Shown one piece after another: positions 1 to 9,568 of a stretch of 64,000 nt of DNA (position 1 is the first letter of the stretch; each line of letters opens with the position of its first letter). The DNA is from Stutzerimonas stutzeri TS44 (GTDB lineage: Bacteria > Pseudomonadota > Gammaproteobacteria > Pseudomonadales > Pseudomonadaceae). Under the pieces are notes generated by a model. That model searched no databases. It was given only the letters and a program-made list of their open reading frames with translations, and had not been told where the DNA came from. The stretch lies in the NCBI GenBank assembly GCA_000263395.1, contig AJXE01000014.1:48795-112794 (forward strand), read 5' to 3'. Made by a program: the position numbers and the translations under genes.

Positions 1-73
1 TGCCGAGCACGCCGGACAGGCCGAACATCAGCGCGCCGAGATGAATCGCCAGCAGGGCGCGACGCGGGGTCAT
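1..73 (-). CDS. EamA/DMT-family transporter, N-terminal fragment
   Basis: Only the first 24 codons are present; the gene runs off the left edge. The start ATG is at 73-71. The visible N-terminus begins MTPRRALLAIHLGALMFG and continues into a glycine/leucine-rich hydrophobic stretch, which looks like the first membrane helix of EamA/DMT (drug/metabolite) exporters. An AraC regulator lies directly upstream on the same strand, an arrangement common for such exporters and a possible regulatory link. The family call rests on 24 residues only. Confidence 0.5.
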   Translation of the reverse strand, partial: MTPRRALLAIHLGALMFGLSGVLG

Positions 74-180
74 GTGTCGATACCGCGGGTCAGCGGTGGG
101 TACGAAGGAAGCATGCGGTTACCGCGACGACGATGGCAGGGCGATCATGCTAGGACAGTCGCGTGGGCTCGTCTGTCGCG

Positions 181-933
181 TCAGCCGGCGGTTTTGTCGC
201 GCAACTCTCGCGGCGTGCAGCCGTGCGCGCGAACCAGCGCCGCGGTGAAGGCGCTCTGCGAGGCGTAGCCGACCCGCGCGGCGATCTCGCCGACCGGCAG
301 CTGGGTGCCGCGCAGCAACGCTTCGCCTCGCTGCAGACGCCGCTGGCGCACGTAGTTCATGGGCGTCTGCCCGGTTTCGTCGAGAAAGCGCGCATGCAGG
401 CGCGCCACGGACAGGCCGGCGACGCGCGCCAGGTCCGCTACCTGCAATGGATGAGCGAGGTGCCGGTCGATGTAGGCGGTGAGCGCCGCAAGCGACAGCG
501 GCGGCCGCTTGCCGAGTGGCGCGCAACCGCTCGCCAGTGTTGCCAGCAGCAGTACGGTGCCCTGTTCGGCGATCAGCGGATCGTCTAGCGGGCTGCTGGC
601 CAGCCACTCCACCAGGCGCTGCTGCGTCGCGCTCAGGCGCAGCGAGTCGGGGCGTTCGAGCAGCCGCAGGCTGGATGCGCTGTGCGGGCCGAGGCGCTCG
701 CCAATCCAGTCTGGGTGCGCAATGTCGAGCACCAGGCAGTGGCTGCCGCGGGCGCTGTCGCAGGCATGATGAGTGGTCGGGGGGACGACCGCCAGGCATT
801 GCTGGCCGATGCGGCTGCCACGCCCGGCGATCTCGAACTCCAGCTGGCCGCGCAGGCCGAACACCAGTTGCACATGCTCGTGGCTGTGAGCGACCTGCTC
901 CTGGTTGTAATGACGAAGGGTCAGCATCTGCAT
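181..933 (-). CDS. AraC-family transcriptional regulator
   Basis: A 250-residue regulator. The N-terminal half has a cupin-like AraC sensing fold (histidine-rich HSHEHVQLVFGLRG near residues 17-30 and a VVPPTTHHAC segment). The C-terminal 100 residues are a double helix-turn-helix: the first reads VADLARVAGLSVARLHARF, and the second includes VGEIAARVGYASQSAF followed by the typical G-TP-ELR ending. It starts 24 bp after the cyaB stop on the same strand and may be co-transcribed with it. The downstream exporter fragment is the likeliest target. The ligand cannot be read from sequence. Confidence 0.88.
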   Translation of the reverse strand: MQMLTLRHYNQEQVAHSHEHVQLVFGLRGQLEFEIAGRGSRIGQQCLAVVPPTTHHACDSARGSHCLVLDIAHPDWIGERLGPHSASSLRLLERPDSLRLSATQQRLVEWLASSPLDDPLIAEQGTVLLLATLASGCAPLGKRPPLSLAALTAYIDRHLAHPLQVADLARVAGLSVARLHARFLDETGQTPMNYVRQRRLQRGEALLRGTQLPVGEIAARVGYASQSAFTAALVRAHGCTPRELRDKTAG

Positions 934-957
934 GGCGGCCTCGCTGCGTTCTCCCGC

Positions 958-2346
958 TCAGAGAATGACCTTGTCGCGCAGCTTCTCGGCGGCCTGCTGC
1001 AGGGCCTGGATCACGCGCTCCTTGTCGAAGTTCTGCACACCGTTGGTGTCCAGGTACATGGAGAAGCCCGGCAGCTCGGTCTCGACGAAGCTGCTGGTGG
1101 CGCCGAGGTCGCGGCGGAAATCGACGACCTGATAGATCTGCACCGGCCGGGTGAAGCCCTTGACGCCGATCTGGCCCTTGTCGCGGCACATGATCACGTC
1201 CTTCACCAGCGAATAGGTTTCGTGGGAGATGAGGATTTCGCTGGTCTCGGCAGCGTTTTCCAGGCGACTGGCGAGGTTCACCTCGCGCCCGATGATGGTG
1301 TAGTCCATCCGCGTGTCGGCGCCGAAGTTGCCCACCGTGCAATAGCCGGTGTTGATCCCCATGCGGATCTCCATCGGCCGGGTGATGCCCTGCGCGCGCC
1401 ATTGCTGGCGCAGCACCTTCATGTGCTTGCGCATGGCGATGGCCATCGACACGGCGGCCACGGCGTCCTTCTTCGCGCCCTGGCTGGTCGGGTCGCCGAA
1501 GAACACCATCACGCAGTCGCCGACGAACTTGTCGATGGTGCCACCGTACTTGAGCGCGATCTTCGACATCTCGTTCAGGTAGTTGTTGAGCAGGTCGGTC
1601 AGCGCCTCGGCTTCCAGTTCCTCGGAGAGTTCGGTGAAGCCCTTGATGTCGGAGAAGAACACCGAGAGCTTCTTGCGCTGGGTCTCCAGGCGCACGCTGC
1701 GCTTGCCGGAGAAGATCGATTCCCACACCTGTGGCGACAGGTACTTGGCCAGATTGCGCGCCAGCCGCGCGGCCTTGGCCTGCTCGGCTTCGATATCGCG
1801 CCGCGCCTGGGCCAGGCGCAGGCCCTGCTGGTGCACGAAGTAGGCCGTGGCGCAGATGTACAGCGTGGCGAACAGGATGCTCACCAGCGAGACCAGCTGC
1901 GGTGTGGTGTCGCGAAACTCCAGCGGCACCAGCACGCTGCCCAGGCCGATGCCGCCGGCCACACCGAGCACTGCCAGCAGCAGGTAGTGCAGGCTGCCGA
2001 TGACCAGCGCGCTGAAGCACAGCGTCAGCAGGAACACCAGGCTGGGCACGATGGGTACGCCCAGCAGGATGATGGCGATGCCGGTATTGAGCGCGTCCAG
2101 GCACAGCAGCACCTGCGAGGTGCGCTGGGGATGATCGCGCTTGAAGCGATAACCAAGGTGGTAGGCCAGATGCGGATAGAGCAGCGCATAAGGCACCATC
2201 CACAACAGGTCGATGGGAAAGAACTGCGTATAGGTTCCGGCCGCGAGCGTGGCGGCGCCGGCCAGGTAGGCGAACACACGGGAGTAGTACTCGCCCAGCG
2301 TGCGATTGGCCAGGCCGTTGCGGCGCTCTACCGTGACGGAAGTCAT
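958..2346 (-). CDS. cyaB: Class III adenylate cyclase with MASE2 membrane sensor (CyaB-like)
   Basis: Makes cAMP from ATP at the inner membrane. The start at 2346 was chosen because AGGGAA lies just upstream and it gives 462 residues, close to Pseudomonas aeruginosa CyaB. Residues about 20-175 form a MASE2 domain of several membrane helices; a short linker follows, then the catalytic domain (about 225-410). Metal-binding aspartates are D233 ([11 protein letters not shown]) and D277 ([14 protein letters not shown]). The G-INTG-VGNFG and [16 protein letters not shown] motifs give the purine-contact and transition-state positions (R361). In P. aeruginosa the orthologue supplies cAMP to Vfr. It lies near trkH in both species as I recall them. 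Confidence 0.88.
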   Translation of the reverse strand: MTSVTVERRNGLANRTLGEYYSRVFAYLAGAATLAAGTYTQFFPIDLLWMVPYALLYPHLAYHLGYRFKRDHPQRTSQVLLCLDALNTGIAIILLGVPIVPSLVFLLTLCFSALVIGSLHYLLLAVLGVAGGIGLGSVLVPLEFRDTTPQLVSLVSILFATLYICATAYFVHQQGLRLAQARRDIEAEQAKAARLARNLAKYLSPQVWESIFSGKRSVRLETQRKKLSVFFSDIKGFTELSEELEAEALTDLLNNYLNEMSKIALKYGGTIDKFVGDCVMVFFGDPTSQGAKKDAVAAVSMAIAMRKHMKVLRQQWRAQGITRPMEIRMGINTGYCTVGNFGADTRMDYTIIGREVNLASRLENAAETSEILISHETYSLVKDVIMCRDKGQIGVKGFTRPVQIYQVVDFRRDLGATSSFVETELPGFSMYLDTNGVQNFDKERVIQALQQAAEKLRDKVIL

Positions 2347-2653
2347 GTTGCGTTCCCTTGTAAAGTCGACGCCTTTTCGCGGCGCCTTGCTGACTGAAGC
2401 GCCCGCGCGCCGAACGCTTGGAAGGGCCATGTCGGTGGGCGGTGCATTGCGCTGTCCTGCCGTGGTTCCCGCCGAACCGGTCGATCATAACCAAGCGGCG
2501 CCCCGCAGCCAAACCGTAGGTGACAAAAGCCATGCGGCGTTGGGGCGCGGCGATTGGCAAAGACGACCCCGGCGGAACCCGCCGAGACGAAAGCGCCCTA
2601 AACTACAGCGGTGCCGCGCACCTCTTTCTTCCTCCTACGAACAGGATTTCCCC

Positions 2654-3583
2654 TTGGCTACCAGTCTGCTTGCCTTGCTCGACGATATCGCGACGATTCT
2701 GGATGACGTATCCGTGATGACCAAGGTCGCCGCCAAGAAAACCGCCGGCGTGCTGGGCGACGACCTGGCGCTCAACGCCCAGCAGGTCAGTGGCGTCAAG
2801 GCCGACCGTGAACTGCCGGTGGTCTGGGCCGTCTGCAAGGGCTCGTTGAAGAACAAGCTGATCCTGGTGCCGGCGGCGCTGCTGATCAGCGCCTTCGCGC
2901 CGTGGGCGATCACGCCGCTGCTGATGCTCGGCGGCGCGTTTCTCTGCTACGAGGGCTTCGAGAAGCTGGCGCATCGCTTCCTGCACGACGATACCGCCGA
3001 GCACGCCGAAACCGTCAGGGCGCTGGCCGATCCGGCGGTGGACATGGTGGCGTTCGAGAAGGACAAGATTCGCGGCGCAATCCGCACCGACTTCATCCTC
3101 TCCGCGGAGATCATCGCCATCACCCTGGGCACCGTGGCCAATGCCAGCTTCGCCCAGCAGGTCATGGTGCTGGCCGGCATCGCCGTGGTGATGACCGTCG
3201 GCGTCTATGGGCTGGTCGCCGGGATCGTCAAGCTCGACGACCTGGGGCTGGCGCTGAGCAAGGCGACAAGCGCGGCGACGCAAGCCATCGGCCGCGGCAT
3301 CCTGTGGCTGGCACCGTGGCTGATGAAAACGCTGTCGGTGGTCGGCACCGCGGCGATGTTCATGGTCGGTGGCGGCATCCTCACCCACGGCATCGGCGTG
3401 GTGCATCACTGGATCGTCAGCAGCGCCGAGCAGACGCAGCATCTGCCGTACATCGGCGCGGTGCTCGGCGGGCTGCTGCCGACGCTGCTCGACGCTGTCT
3501 TCGGCATCGTCGCCGGCGGCGTGATCCTGGCCGTGCTAACGCTGGGCGGCCGCCTGTTCGGCAAGCGCCAGGCCGATCAGTGA
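2654..3583 (+). CDS. DUF808 (YedI-type) inner-membrane protein
   Basis: A 309-residue protein with N-terminus [19 protein letters not shown], typical of DUF808/YedI. It has several hydrophobic segments (about residues 75-100, 165-200, 220-245, 285-305). The start is a TTG with AGGA about 8 bp upstream; starting there gives the usual YedI length (about 305), whereas earlier ATG codons give an unrelated leader. Function is unknown in the family. The gene diverges from cyaB, and its last 7 bases overlap the convergent trkH stop. Confidence 0.82.
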   Translation: MATSLLALLDDIATILDDVSVMTKVAAKKTAGVLGDDLALNAQQVSGVKADRELPVVWAVCKGSLKNKLILVPAALLISAFAPWAITPLLMLGGAFLCYEGFEKLAHRFLHDDTAEHAETVRALADPAVDMVAFEKDKIRGAIRTDFILSAEIIAITLGTVANASFAQQVMVLAGIAVVMTVGVYGLVAGIVKLDDLGLALSKATSAATQAIGRGILWLAPWLMKTLSVVGTAAMFMVGGGILTHGIGVVHHWIVSSAEQTQHLPYIGAVLGGLLPTLLDAVFGIVAGGVILAVLTLGGRLFGKRQADQ

Positions 3584-5028
3584 CGCCAGAACGCCGGGGT
3601 AAGCACCACCAGCACGGTGATGATCTCCAGGCGCCCCAGCAGCATGCCGAGCGACAGCAGCCATTTGGCCGCATCCGGCAGCGGGCTGAAGTTGCCGGCC
3701 GGGCCGATGATGGCGCCAAGGCCCGGCCCGACGTTGCACACTGCCGACGCCGCGCCGGTCAGCGCGGTGATCAGATCCAGCCCGAGCAGCGCCAGGCATA
3801 GCGCGAGGGCGCCGATGGTGATGGTGATGAAGAAGGAGAAGGTCAGGATCGAACGGACGATGTCCTCGTCCAGCGTGTGACCGTTGTACTGCTGGCGAAT
3901 GACTGCGCGCGGATGGATCAGCTGCTTGAGGTTGGCCCGCAGCAGCGCGTAGGCGACCTGGAAACGGAAGATCTTCAGACCGCCGGTGGTGGAGCCGGAG
4001 CAGCCGCCGATGAAGGTCAGATAGAAGAACACCATCATCGCGAAGCCACCCCACTGGGTGTAGTCGCCCGAGGCGTAGCCGGTGGTGGTGACCACCGAAA
4101 CCACGTTGAAGGTCACGATGCGCAGCGCGTACAGCCAGTCGGCATCATGGGTGAACCAGTACCAGCCGCTGAACAGCACGCTGGTGACCGCCAGCAGCAG
4201 CAGGAAACCGCGCACCTGCTGATCGCGGATCAGCGCCTTGCGGTGGCCGCGTAGCGTAGCAACGTACAGGGTGAACGGCAGGCTGCCGAGCACCATGAAG
4301 AACACCGCCACCCAGTGCGCCGACGGGCTGAACTTGCCCATCGAAGAGTCGGAAGTGGAAAAGCCGCCGGTGGACACCGTGGACATCGCATGGTTGATCG
4401 CATCGAACAGGCTCATGTCCGCCAGCCAGAAGGCCAGCACGGCGGCCAGCGTCAGCCCCACGTAGATGACGATCAGGTACTGCCCGGCGATGTGCGAGCG
4501 CGGCACGACCTTTTCCGACCAGTCCGACGATTCCGTCTGGAACAGGCGCATGCCACCGATTCGCAGCAGCGGCAGGATCGCCACCGCCATGCCGATGAAG
4601 CCGATGCCGCCCAGCCAGTGCAGCATCGAGCGCCACATCAGCAGGCCGGGCGAGGCGTCGTCGAGACCGGTGAGGATGGTCGAGCCGGTGGTGGTGATGC
4701 CCGACATGGTCTCGAAGAAGGCGTCGGTGTAGCTGATGTGCTGGCTCAGCATCATCGGCAGTGCGGCGAAGCAGCAGACCACCAGCCAGCTGGCGGTGGT
4801 CAGGAAGTACATGTCGCGCGGCCGCAGCTTGGCGTTGGCCGGACGCCCCGGAGCGACCAGTGCGACGCCGCAGCCGCCGGTGATTGCGCTGGCCCAGATG
4901 AATGCCTGCAGGTCGTCGGCGCGCTCGAATGCCAGCAGCGTCAGCATCGGCACGGCCATGCCGATCGCCAGGGTGATGAGGAAGATGCCGAGAATGAAGC
5001 CGATGATGCGCAGCGTCGGTAAGGCCAT
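3577..5028 (-). CDS. trkH: Trk system potassium uptake protein TrkH
   Basis: The membrane-spanning K+ translocating subunit, which works with the NAD-binding TrkA (not in this window). 483 residues, the usual TrkH length when translation starts at [14 protein letters not shown] (5028). Selectivity-filter-like loops are visible: [34 protein letters not shown] and [11 protein letters not shown], matching the four-fold M1-P-M2 architecture. Convergent with the DUF808 gene with a 7-bp overlap. The upstream M codons at 5115 and 5064 would add an extension without family support. Confidence 0.95.
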   Translation of the reverse strand: MALPTLRIIGFILGIFLITLAIGMAVPMLTLLAFERADDLQAFIWASAITGGCGVALVAPGRPANAKLRPRDMYFLTTASWLVVCCFAALPMMLSQHISYTDAFFETMSGITTTGSTILTGLDDASPGLLMWRSMLHWLGGIGFIGMAVAILPLLRIGGMRLFQTESSDWSEKVVPRSHIAGQYLIVIYVGLTLAAVLAFWLADMSLFDAINHAMSTVSTGGFSTSDSSMGKFSPSAHWVAVFFMVLGSLPFTLYVATLRGHRKALIRDQQVRGFLLLLAVTSVLFSGWYWFTHDADWLYALRIVTFNVVSVVTTTGYASGDYTQWGGFAMMVFFYLTFIGGCSGSTTGGLKIFRFQVAYALLRANLKQLIHPRAVIRQQYNGHTLDEDIVRSILTFSFFITITIGALALCLALLGLDLITALTGAASAVCNVGPGLGAIIGPAGNFSPLPDAAKWLLSLGMLLGRLEIITVLVVLTPAFWRH

Positions 5029-5200
5029 TGAGTGGAACTCGGCGCCAGAAATGAGGGCCGCCATTCTACCCGCGCCGGCGCGCCAGTAAACCGCCTGCAG
5101 CCCGCCGATGGACATGCGCGGGGCTCTTCACAAGCGTATGGCGATGCATAGAATAGCCGCCCGGCGCCGGCCGATTCCGGCATCTGCGCGTGTTGCCTCC

Positions 5201-5572
5201 ATGTCCGTCGACAATCCCTGTCTCACCTGCGGCGCCTGCTGCGCCTATTTCCGCGTGTCCTTCTTCTGGGGCGAATGCGCCTCGTCCGGCGGCAGCGTGC
5301 CCGATCAGCTGGTGGTGCAGGTCAGCCCCTACCACGTGGCGATGCAGGGCACCGAGGCCAAGCCGGCCCGCTGCGTCGGGCTGCTGGGTGAGGTCGGTTG
5401 TGGCGTGCGCTGCACGCTGTACGAACAGCGCTCGAGCACCTGCCGCGAGTTCGAGGCCGCGTGGAGCAATGGCGAGCCCAACCCGCATTGCGATGCCGCG
5501 CGCGCGGCGCATGGTCTGCCGCCGCTGGTGCCGCCGCTGCAGCCGCAGCTGTCGCCCGATCGTGTCGCCTGA
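5201..5572 (+). CDS. YkgJ-family cysteine-cluster protein
   Basis: A 123-residue soluble protein. Near the N-terminus it carries CLTCGACCAYF (CxxCxxCC), followed by further cysteines (CVGLLGEVGCGVRCTLYEQRSSTC), the layout of the YkgJ/Fe-S or zinc-binding family of unknown function. The ATG at 5201 places the cluster at residue 7 as in relatives; the longer frame from 5108 has no family support. Probably monocistronic, just upstream of a nitroreductase gene on the same strand. Confidence 0.85.
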   Translation: MSVDNPCLTCGACCAYFRVSFFWGECASSGGSVPDQLVVQVSPYHVAMQGTEAKPARCVGLLGEVGCGVRCTLYEQRSSTCREFEAAWSNGEPNPHCDAARAAHGLPPLVPPLQPQLSPDRVA

Positions 5573-5647
5573 GGCCACGCCTGCACGAGAGTTGCCCCGG
5601 CGCCGTCATCGGCCTCTAGAATGTCTGCCTCGCTCTGGAGGTAATGG

Positions 5648-6211
5648 ATGGACGCTCTCGACCTGTTGCTCAACCGTGTTTCGGTTCCCCGGCTGTGCGA
5701 TCCGGCGCCTGACGCCGCGCAGCTCGACCTGCTGTTTCGCGCCGCGCTGCGCGCGCCGGATCATGCCCAGCTGCGGCCGTGGCGTTTTCTGACCATCGCC
5801 GGGCCAGCCCGCGACCAGTTGGGCGAGCTGTTCGCCACGGCATTGCAGGCGCGCGACCCGCACTGCGCGCAAGAGGCCCTGCACAAGGCCCGCAGCATGC
5901 CGTTGCGCGCGCCGCTGCTGGTGGTGGTGATTGCGCACCTGCAGGCGCACCCGAAGGTGCCCGAAGGCGAGCAGGTCCTGGCCGCCGGCTGCGCGGCGCA
6001 CGGATTGCTGCTTGCCGCTCACGCTCAGGGCATCGGTGCGGTGTGGCGTACCGGTGATTTCGCCTATGACGCGCAGGTCGCCGCCGGCCTCGGTCTGGCG
6101 GCGAACGAGCGCGTGCTGGGTTTTCTCTACCTGGGCACGCCGGAAGGGCGGGTACGCACGGCGCCGGTGCTCGATCCGGCCGATTTCGTCCGCGCCTGGC
6201 CGTCGCGCTGA
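5648..6211 (+). CDS. YdjA-like NAD(P)H nitroreductase
   Basis: 187 residues, close to the size of E. coli YdjA, the smallest FMN nitroreductases. Evidence: N-terminal M-ALDLLLNRVSVPRLCDPAP, the R-APDHAQLRPWRF phosphate/FMN-binding stretch (residues about 37-50), and the later AAHAQGIGAVWRTGDFAY and GFLYLGTPEG motifs of the family. GGAGG lies just before the ATG. Physiological substrate unknown; these enzymes reduce nitroaromatics or quinones in vitro. Convergent with the sensor kinase gene that follows. Confidence 0.85.
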   Translation: MDALDLLLNRVSVPRLCDPAPDAAQLDLLFRAALRAPDHAQLRPWRFLTIAGPARDQLGELFATALQARDPHCAQEALHKARSMPLRAPLLVVVIAHLQAHPKVPEGEQVLAAGCAAHGLLLAAHAQGIGAVWRTGDFAYDAQVAAGLGLAANERVLGFLYLGTPEGRVRTAPVLDPADFVRAWPSR

Positions 6212-6218
6212 TCTGCCG

Positions 6219-7538
6219 TTAAGCGAGCGGCAGGCGCAGGCTGGCGATGAATCCGCCGGCCGGGTGGTTGCCCAGCTGCAACTGCCCGCCGTGGCGCTCC
6301 GCCGCGCGACGGGCGATGGCCAGGCCCAGGCCATGCCCGGCGGCAGTCTGCCCCGGCGCGCGGAAGAACGGCTCGCTCAACTGCGACAGGTGCGCGGCAT
6401 CCACGCCCGGACCGTGATCGCGCACGCTGAGCGTCAGCCAGTCGCCCTCCCGGTGCGCCTGCAGTTCGATGGGCTGATCGGCCGGATTGAATCGCAGGGC
6501 GTTGCGCAGCAGGTTGTCGAGGGCACGTTCGAGCATGTCCGGCCAACCGCGCAACGTGCTGCCGGGGTCGATGTGGCTGTCGATGCGCTGATCCGGCGCG
6601 ACGATGCGCGCGTTGTCCTTCAGTTGCTCGAACATCGTCGGCAGGTCGATGGTCTCGGCCGAGCCGGGCTCGGCATCCATCCGGGCCAGTTCCAGCACCT
6701 CGCCGATCAGCGCTTCCAGGCGATCGCACTCCTTGGTCAGGCGCGGCCAGAGCGCCTCGCGCTCGGCCGGTGTGGCGCGTTCGGCCAGCGCAAGGGCGAT
6801 GCGCAGGCGTGCCAGCGGTGAGCGCAATTCATGGGACACGTCGCGCAGCAGCTGGCGCTGGCTGCCGATCAGCGTCTGCAGGCGGGCGCCCATGCGGTTG
6901 AAGTCGCCGGCCAGCACGCCCAGTTCATCGCGTCGCCTGGCCAGGCGCGCCAGCGAGTTCTGCTGATAGGTGGTCTGGCCAAGATCGTGGACGGCGCTGC
7001 GCAGGCGATCGAGCGGCCGCGTGATGGACAGCGTCAGCAGCAGGCTGAAGCCGCTCAGCACCACCAGCGCGATCGCTAGCGCGCTGAGCGGCCAGAACAG
7101 GCTGCCGCGGTGCCAGGCCCGTAGCTCGGGATGCGGAATACGGTAGATGAACAGGTAGGTATCGCCGCTGGCTGGGCTGGTGTAGTCCTCGGTAAGCCGG
7201 CGCCAGGGCAGCGAGTGATCGCGGTCGCGTTGACGCGCCTCGAACGCCGCGGCGCGTGGCGGGAAGGTGCCGCGAATGACCGGCTGGCCGTTCTCGCCCA
7301 GCACTTGCACGTCGATGTGCGCGCGATGCCGGTGCTGCTCCAGCAGGCGCTGGGCCGCAACTGCACCCTGTTGCTCGTAGACCCGGGTCCAGGTCTCCGC
7401 GAGGCCGCTGACAGCGGGGTGGCGGCTGAGAATCCAGGCGTCCTGGTTCAGCGCATGCCCGAGCAGCAGTGCCAGGCCGGCGACCAGTGCAATGGCGAGC
7501 CAGAAGGTTGCGAGAATGCGCCAGAACAGTGATCGCAC
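6219..7538 (-). CDS. cpxS: CpxA/CpxS-type sensor histidine kinase
   Basis: Inner-membrane kinase of a two-component envelope-stress system. The GTG at 7538, with GGAG 7-8 bp upstream, starts MRSLFWRILATFWLAI, the first membrane helix. A periplasmic domain (about 35-145) follows, then a second helix, a HAMP segment, the phospho-acceptor region DVSHELRSPLARL, an N box (ALDNLLRNALRFN), a D box (RDHGPGVD) and a G box (GHGLGLAIARR). About 439 residues. It lies downstream of the Spy/CpxP-like and cpxR genes on the same strand, the order I recall for P. aeruginosa PA3204-PA3206. An ATG at 7577 is possible but has a poorer leader. Confidence 0.88.
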   Translation of the reverse strand: MRSLFWRILATFWLAIALVAGLALLLGHALNQDAWILSRHPAVSGLAETWTRVYEQQGAVAAQRLLEQHRHRAHIDVQVLGENGQPVIRGTFPPRAAAFEARQRDRDHSLPWRRLTEDYTSPASGDTYLFIYRIPHPELRAWHRGSLFWPLSALAIALVVLSGFSLLLTLSITRPLDRLRSAVHDLGQTTYQQNSLARLARRRDELGVLAGDFNRMGARLQTLIGSQRQLLRDVSHELRSPLARLRIALALAERATPAEREALWPRLTKECDRLEALIGEVLELARMDAEPGSAETIDLPTMFEQLKDNARIVAPDQRIDSHIDPGSTLRGWPDMLERALDNLLRNALRFNPADQPIELQAHREGDWLTLSVRDHGPGVDAAHLSQLSEPFFRAPGQTAAGHGLGLAIARRAAERHGGQLQLGNHPAGGFIASLRLPLA

Positions 7539-7604
7539 GGCTGTCTCCACGGCGAAGCCCGGCCGGAGCGTGCGCACCGGCCGGGTGGTTGGTAAGTGCG
7601 ACGA

Positions 7605-8027
7605 TCAGTTCTGCTGATCGCGCTCGGCTTTCCACTTGAGGAACTCGGCGCGTTCGGCGCGCTTTTCCTCCATCTTCTTCAGGCTTTCGTCGAAGGCCTT
7701 CTGCTGCTCGGGCTTGAGTAGGGCGCGCATCTGCTTGTGGACGTCGTCGCGGCTCTTCTGCATTTCGTCCTGCATGGCCTTGCGTTCGGCTTCCGGCAGC
7801 TTGTCCAGGTAGCGCTGGGTGACGGCTCGACGCTGTTGCATCTGCTCGCCCATCAGCTTGTGCATTTCGCGTTGCTGTTCGCGGGTCAGGTCCAGTTCCT
7901 GAAACATCCGCGGACCTTGTTTGCCGCCCATTGGGCACTGGCCGCCGTCGCGCATGGCGCCGGGCATGGCCATGACTGCAGTCGGAATAGCGGTGACGAA
8001 CAGCAAGGCGATGAGGGATTTGCGCAT
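7605..8027 (-). CDS. CpxP/Spy-family periplasmic LTXXQ protein
   Basis: 140 residues with a clear signal peptide (MRKSLIALLFVTAIPTAVMA, cleavage near residue 20). The mature part is charged and helical with two LTXXQ-type motifs, LDLTREQQ (about 48-55) and LLKPEQQ (about 107-113), diagnostic of the CpxP/Spy fold. Such proteins bind misfolded envelope proteins and, as CpxP, damp the sensor kinase. It sits between cpxR and cpxS, which supports that role. A GTAAA repeat lies upstream. Confidence 0.87.
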   Translation of the reverse strand: MRKSLIALLFVTAIPTAVMAMPGAMRDGGQCPMGGKQGPRMFQELDLTREQQREMHKLMGEQMQQRRAVTQRYLDKLPEAERKAMQDEMQKSRDDVHKQMRALLKPEQQKAFDESLKKMEEKRAERAEFLKWKAERDQQN

Positions 8028-8150
8028 CTTGGTTACTCCTGTGATGAAAGCCGGTTCGCGGACTCTGCGCCGGGTTTTTCGGGCGGCGGCTGGTCTGTGA
8101 CCGGATGAGTTCAGTCTAGGGAGGGCAAGGTCAAGCGCGGTCAGCGTCCG

Positions 8151-8166
8151 GTAAAGGCTCGGTAAA
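8151..8166. promoter_or_regulatory. CpxR-type box (GTAAA-N6-GTAAA)
   Basis: Two direct GTAAA pentamers at 8151-8155 and 8162-8166, separated by six bases, match the GTAAA-N5/6-GTAAA sites described for CpxR. The site lies just past the cpxR stop and about 125-140 bp upstream of the CpxP/Spy-like start codon, where an autoregulatory promoter would be expected. The pentamers read on the strand opposite to the genes. No matching -10 element was fixed. Confidence 0.55.
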
Positions 8167-8171
8167 GACGC

Positions 8172-8849
8172 TCAGCCGGCGTACAGGTAGCCGCGTCCGC
8201 GCAGCGCGACGATGCGCGGGCTGCCGTCGGCATGCGGACCGAGCTTGCGCCGCAGGTTGCTGACATGCATGTCGAGGCTGCGGTCGTAGAGGGTCAGTTT
8301 GCGTCCCAGGGCATGCTGGGCGAGGGCCTGCTTGTCCAGCGGTTCGCCGGGCTGGGCGAGCAGCGCTTCGAGGATGCGGCCCTCGGATAGCGTCAGGCTG
8401 ACGTCGTGTCCGCCGATGCTGGCGACGCCGCGCGCCGGGCTGTAGCACAGGTCGCCGCGTTCCAGCTGGCTGGGCGTGGCCGGCGGCAGGCTGCGGCGCA
8501 GCACGGCACGCAGGCGCGCCGTGAGTTCGCGTGGGTCGCAGGGCTTGGCCAGGTAGTCGTCGGCGCCCAGCTCCAGACCGAGGATGCGGTCCAGCGGTTC
8601 GCCGCGTCCGGAGAGCATCAGTACCGGCAGACCGGGATGTTCGCTGCGCAGCTGCTTGAGCAGCTCCAGGCCGCTGCCGTCGGGGAGCATCACGTCGAGT
8701 ACCACAGCGGCCGGCTGGAATTCGGCCAGCGCGGCGCGGGCGCTCTGACCGTCGTGACAGGCGTGGGCGACGAAGCCTTCCTGTGCCAGCCAGCTGATCA
8801 GCAGCTCGCACAGTTCGCGGTCGTCATCGATCAGCAGCAGTTCGTTCAT
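8172..8849 (-). CDS. cpxR: OmpR-family response regulator (CpxR-type)
   Basis: 225 residues. Receiver domain 1-115: acidic pocket IDDDRE (residues 7-12), phospho-acceptor in VVLDVMLPDGSG (D51), conserved S/T in MLSGRG and K in LAKPCDP (about 104). The C-terminal winged helix (about 130-223) ends with DMHVSNLRRKLG and the wing VALRGRGYLYAG. Partner of the downstream histidine kinase; the adjacent GTAAA repeat suggests it controls its own cluster. The start has in-frame family support at MNELLLIDDD. Confidence 0.92.
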   Translation of the reverse strand: MNELLLIDDDRELCELLISWLAQEGFVAHACHDGQSARAALAEFQPAAVVLDVMLPDGSGLELLKQLRSEHPGLPVLMLSGRGEPLDRILGLELGADDYLAKPCDPRELTARLRAVLRRSLPPATPSQLERGDLCYSPARGVASIGGHDVSLTLSEGRILEALLAQPGEPLDKQALAQHALGRKLTLYDRSLDMHVSNLRRKLGPHADGSPRIVALRGRGYLYAG

Positions 8850-8856
8850 GAATGAT

Positions 8857-9201
8857 TCAGTTCAGCCATTGGCGACGCCGGCGCCCGCGGGTCACCAGCA
8901 GGCCGAGCAGGAAGCTCGCGACGCCGACGCTGCCGCCGACGGCGAACCATTTCTGTTCCTCGCTGAGCAAGGGCAGTGGGGCCTGGCTCTGCGCTTCCTG
9001 CAGCTGCAGGCGCAGGCGCTGGTTCTCCTGCCGCAGGCGCTGCAGTGCCAAAGTGTCGATTGCCTGTGCATTTTCGGTCGCTACCGGGGCAGCGTTGTCG
9101 CTCATCTGCTCCTCCACATCCGCTGCGGGGGCTTCCTGGGCGTGAACGGTCGGTGCGAGCAGGCTCACGGCCAGCAGCAGGGGAAACAGGAAACGATGCA
9201 T
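8857..9201 (-). CDS. Small exported coiled-coil protein with C-terminal membrane anchor
   Basis: 114 residues from an ATG with AAGGAG upstream. Signal peptide MHRFLFPLLLAVSLLAPTVHA, then an acidic linker, a leucine/glutamine-rich heptad stretch (LALQRLRQENQRLRLQLQEA, residues about 48-67), and a C-terminal hydrophobic helix followed by RGRRRR. The layout resembles SH3/anchor-type YgiM-like proteins without the SH3 domain. It starts upstream of cpxR on the same strand with a 7-bp gap, so it may be co-transcribed with the cpx genes. No function can be named. Confidence 0.7.
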   Translation of the reverse strand: MHRFLFPLLLAVSLLAPTVHAQEAPAADVEEQMSDNAAPVATENAQAIDTLALQRLRQENQRLRLQLQEAQSQAPLPLLSEEQKWFAVGGSVGVASFLLGLLVTRGRRRRQWLN

Positions 9202-9266
9202 CTGACTACCTTCTCCTTGGTGCTGGCCACGGTGAATCCGCAGCCAGGCTGATCCTTGTGTTTCGG

Positions 9267-9566
9267 TCAGGGCAGCACTTTCTTGAACGGCTTGACCAGC
9301 ACATCGCTGTAGACGCCGGCGGCCTTGTAGGGATCGGCCTCGGCCCATTCCTGCGCGGCCTGCAGCGAGTCGAACTCGGCCACTACCAGGCTGCCGGTGA
9401 AGCCGGCCGCGCCCGGATCGTTGCTGTCGATTGCCGGATGCGGTCCGGCGAGTACCAGTCGGCCTGCATCCTTGAGCGCTTCCAGGCGGGCGAGATGGGC
9501 CGGGCGGGTGGCAAGACGTTCCTGCAGGGAATTCGGGGCGTCTGTGGCGATGATGGCGTACAGCAT
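9267..9566 (-). CDS. yciI: YciI-like protein
   Basis: 99 residues beginning [28 protein letters not shown]. The R-x-x-HL motif and later [15 protein letters not shown] and W-AEADPY-AGVYSDV stretches are those of the YciI ferredoxin-like fold. The conserved histidine and aspartate (H24, D81 in WAEADPY) are present. Function is unsettled in the family. It sits 2 bp after the yciB stop, a pairing also found in enterobacteria. Confidence 0.9.
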   Translation of the reverse strand: MLYAIIATDAPNSLQERLATRPAHLARLEALKDAGRLVLAGPHPAIDSNDPGAAGFTGSLVVAEFDSLQAAQEWAEADPYKAAGVYSDVLVKPFKKVLP

Positions 9567-9568
9567 GG

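Noticed and set aside
119..2560. A long open frame (813 codons) on the minus strand across the AraC and cyaB genes
   Set aside because: It is low-complexity, Arg/Ala/Pro-rich and frame-shifted relative to real motifs; a shadow of high-GC coding DNA.
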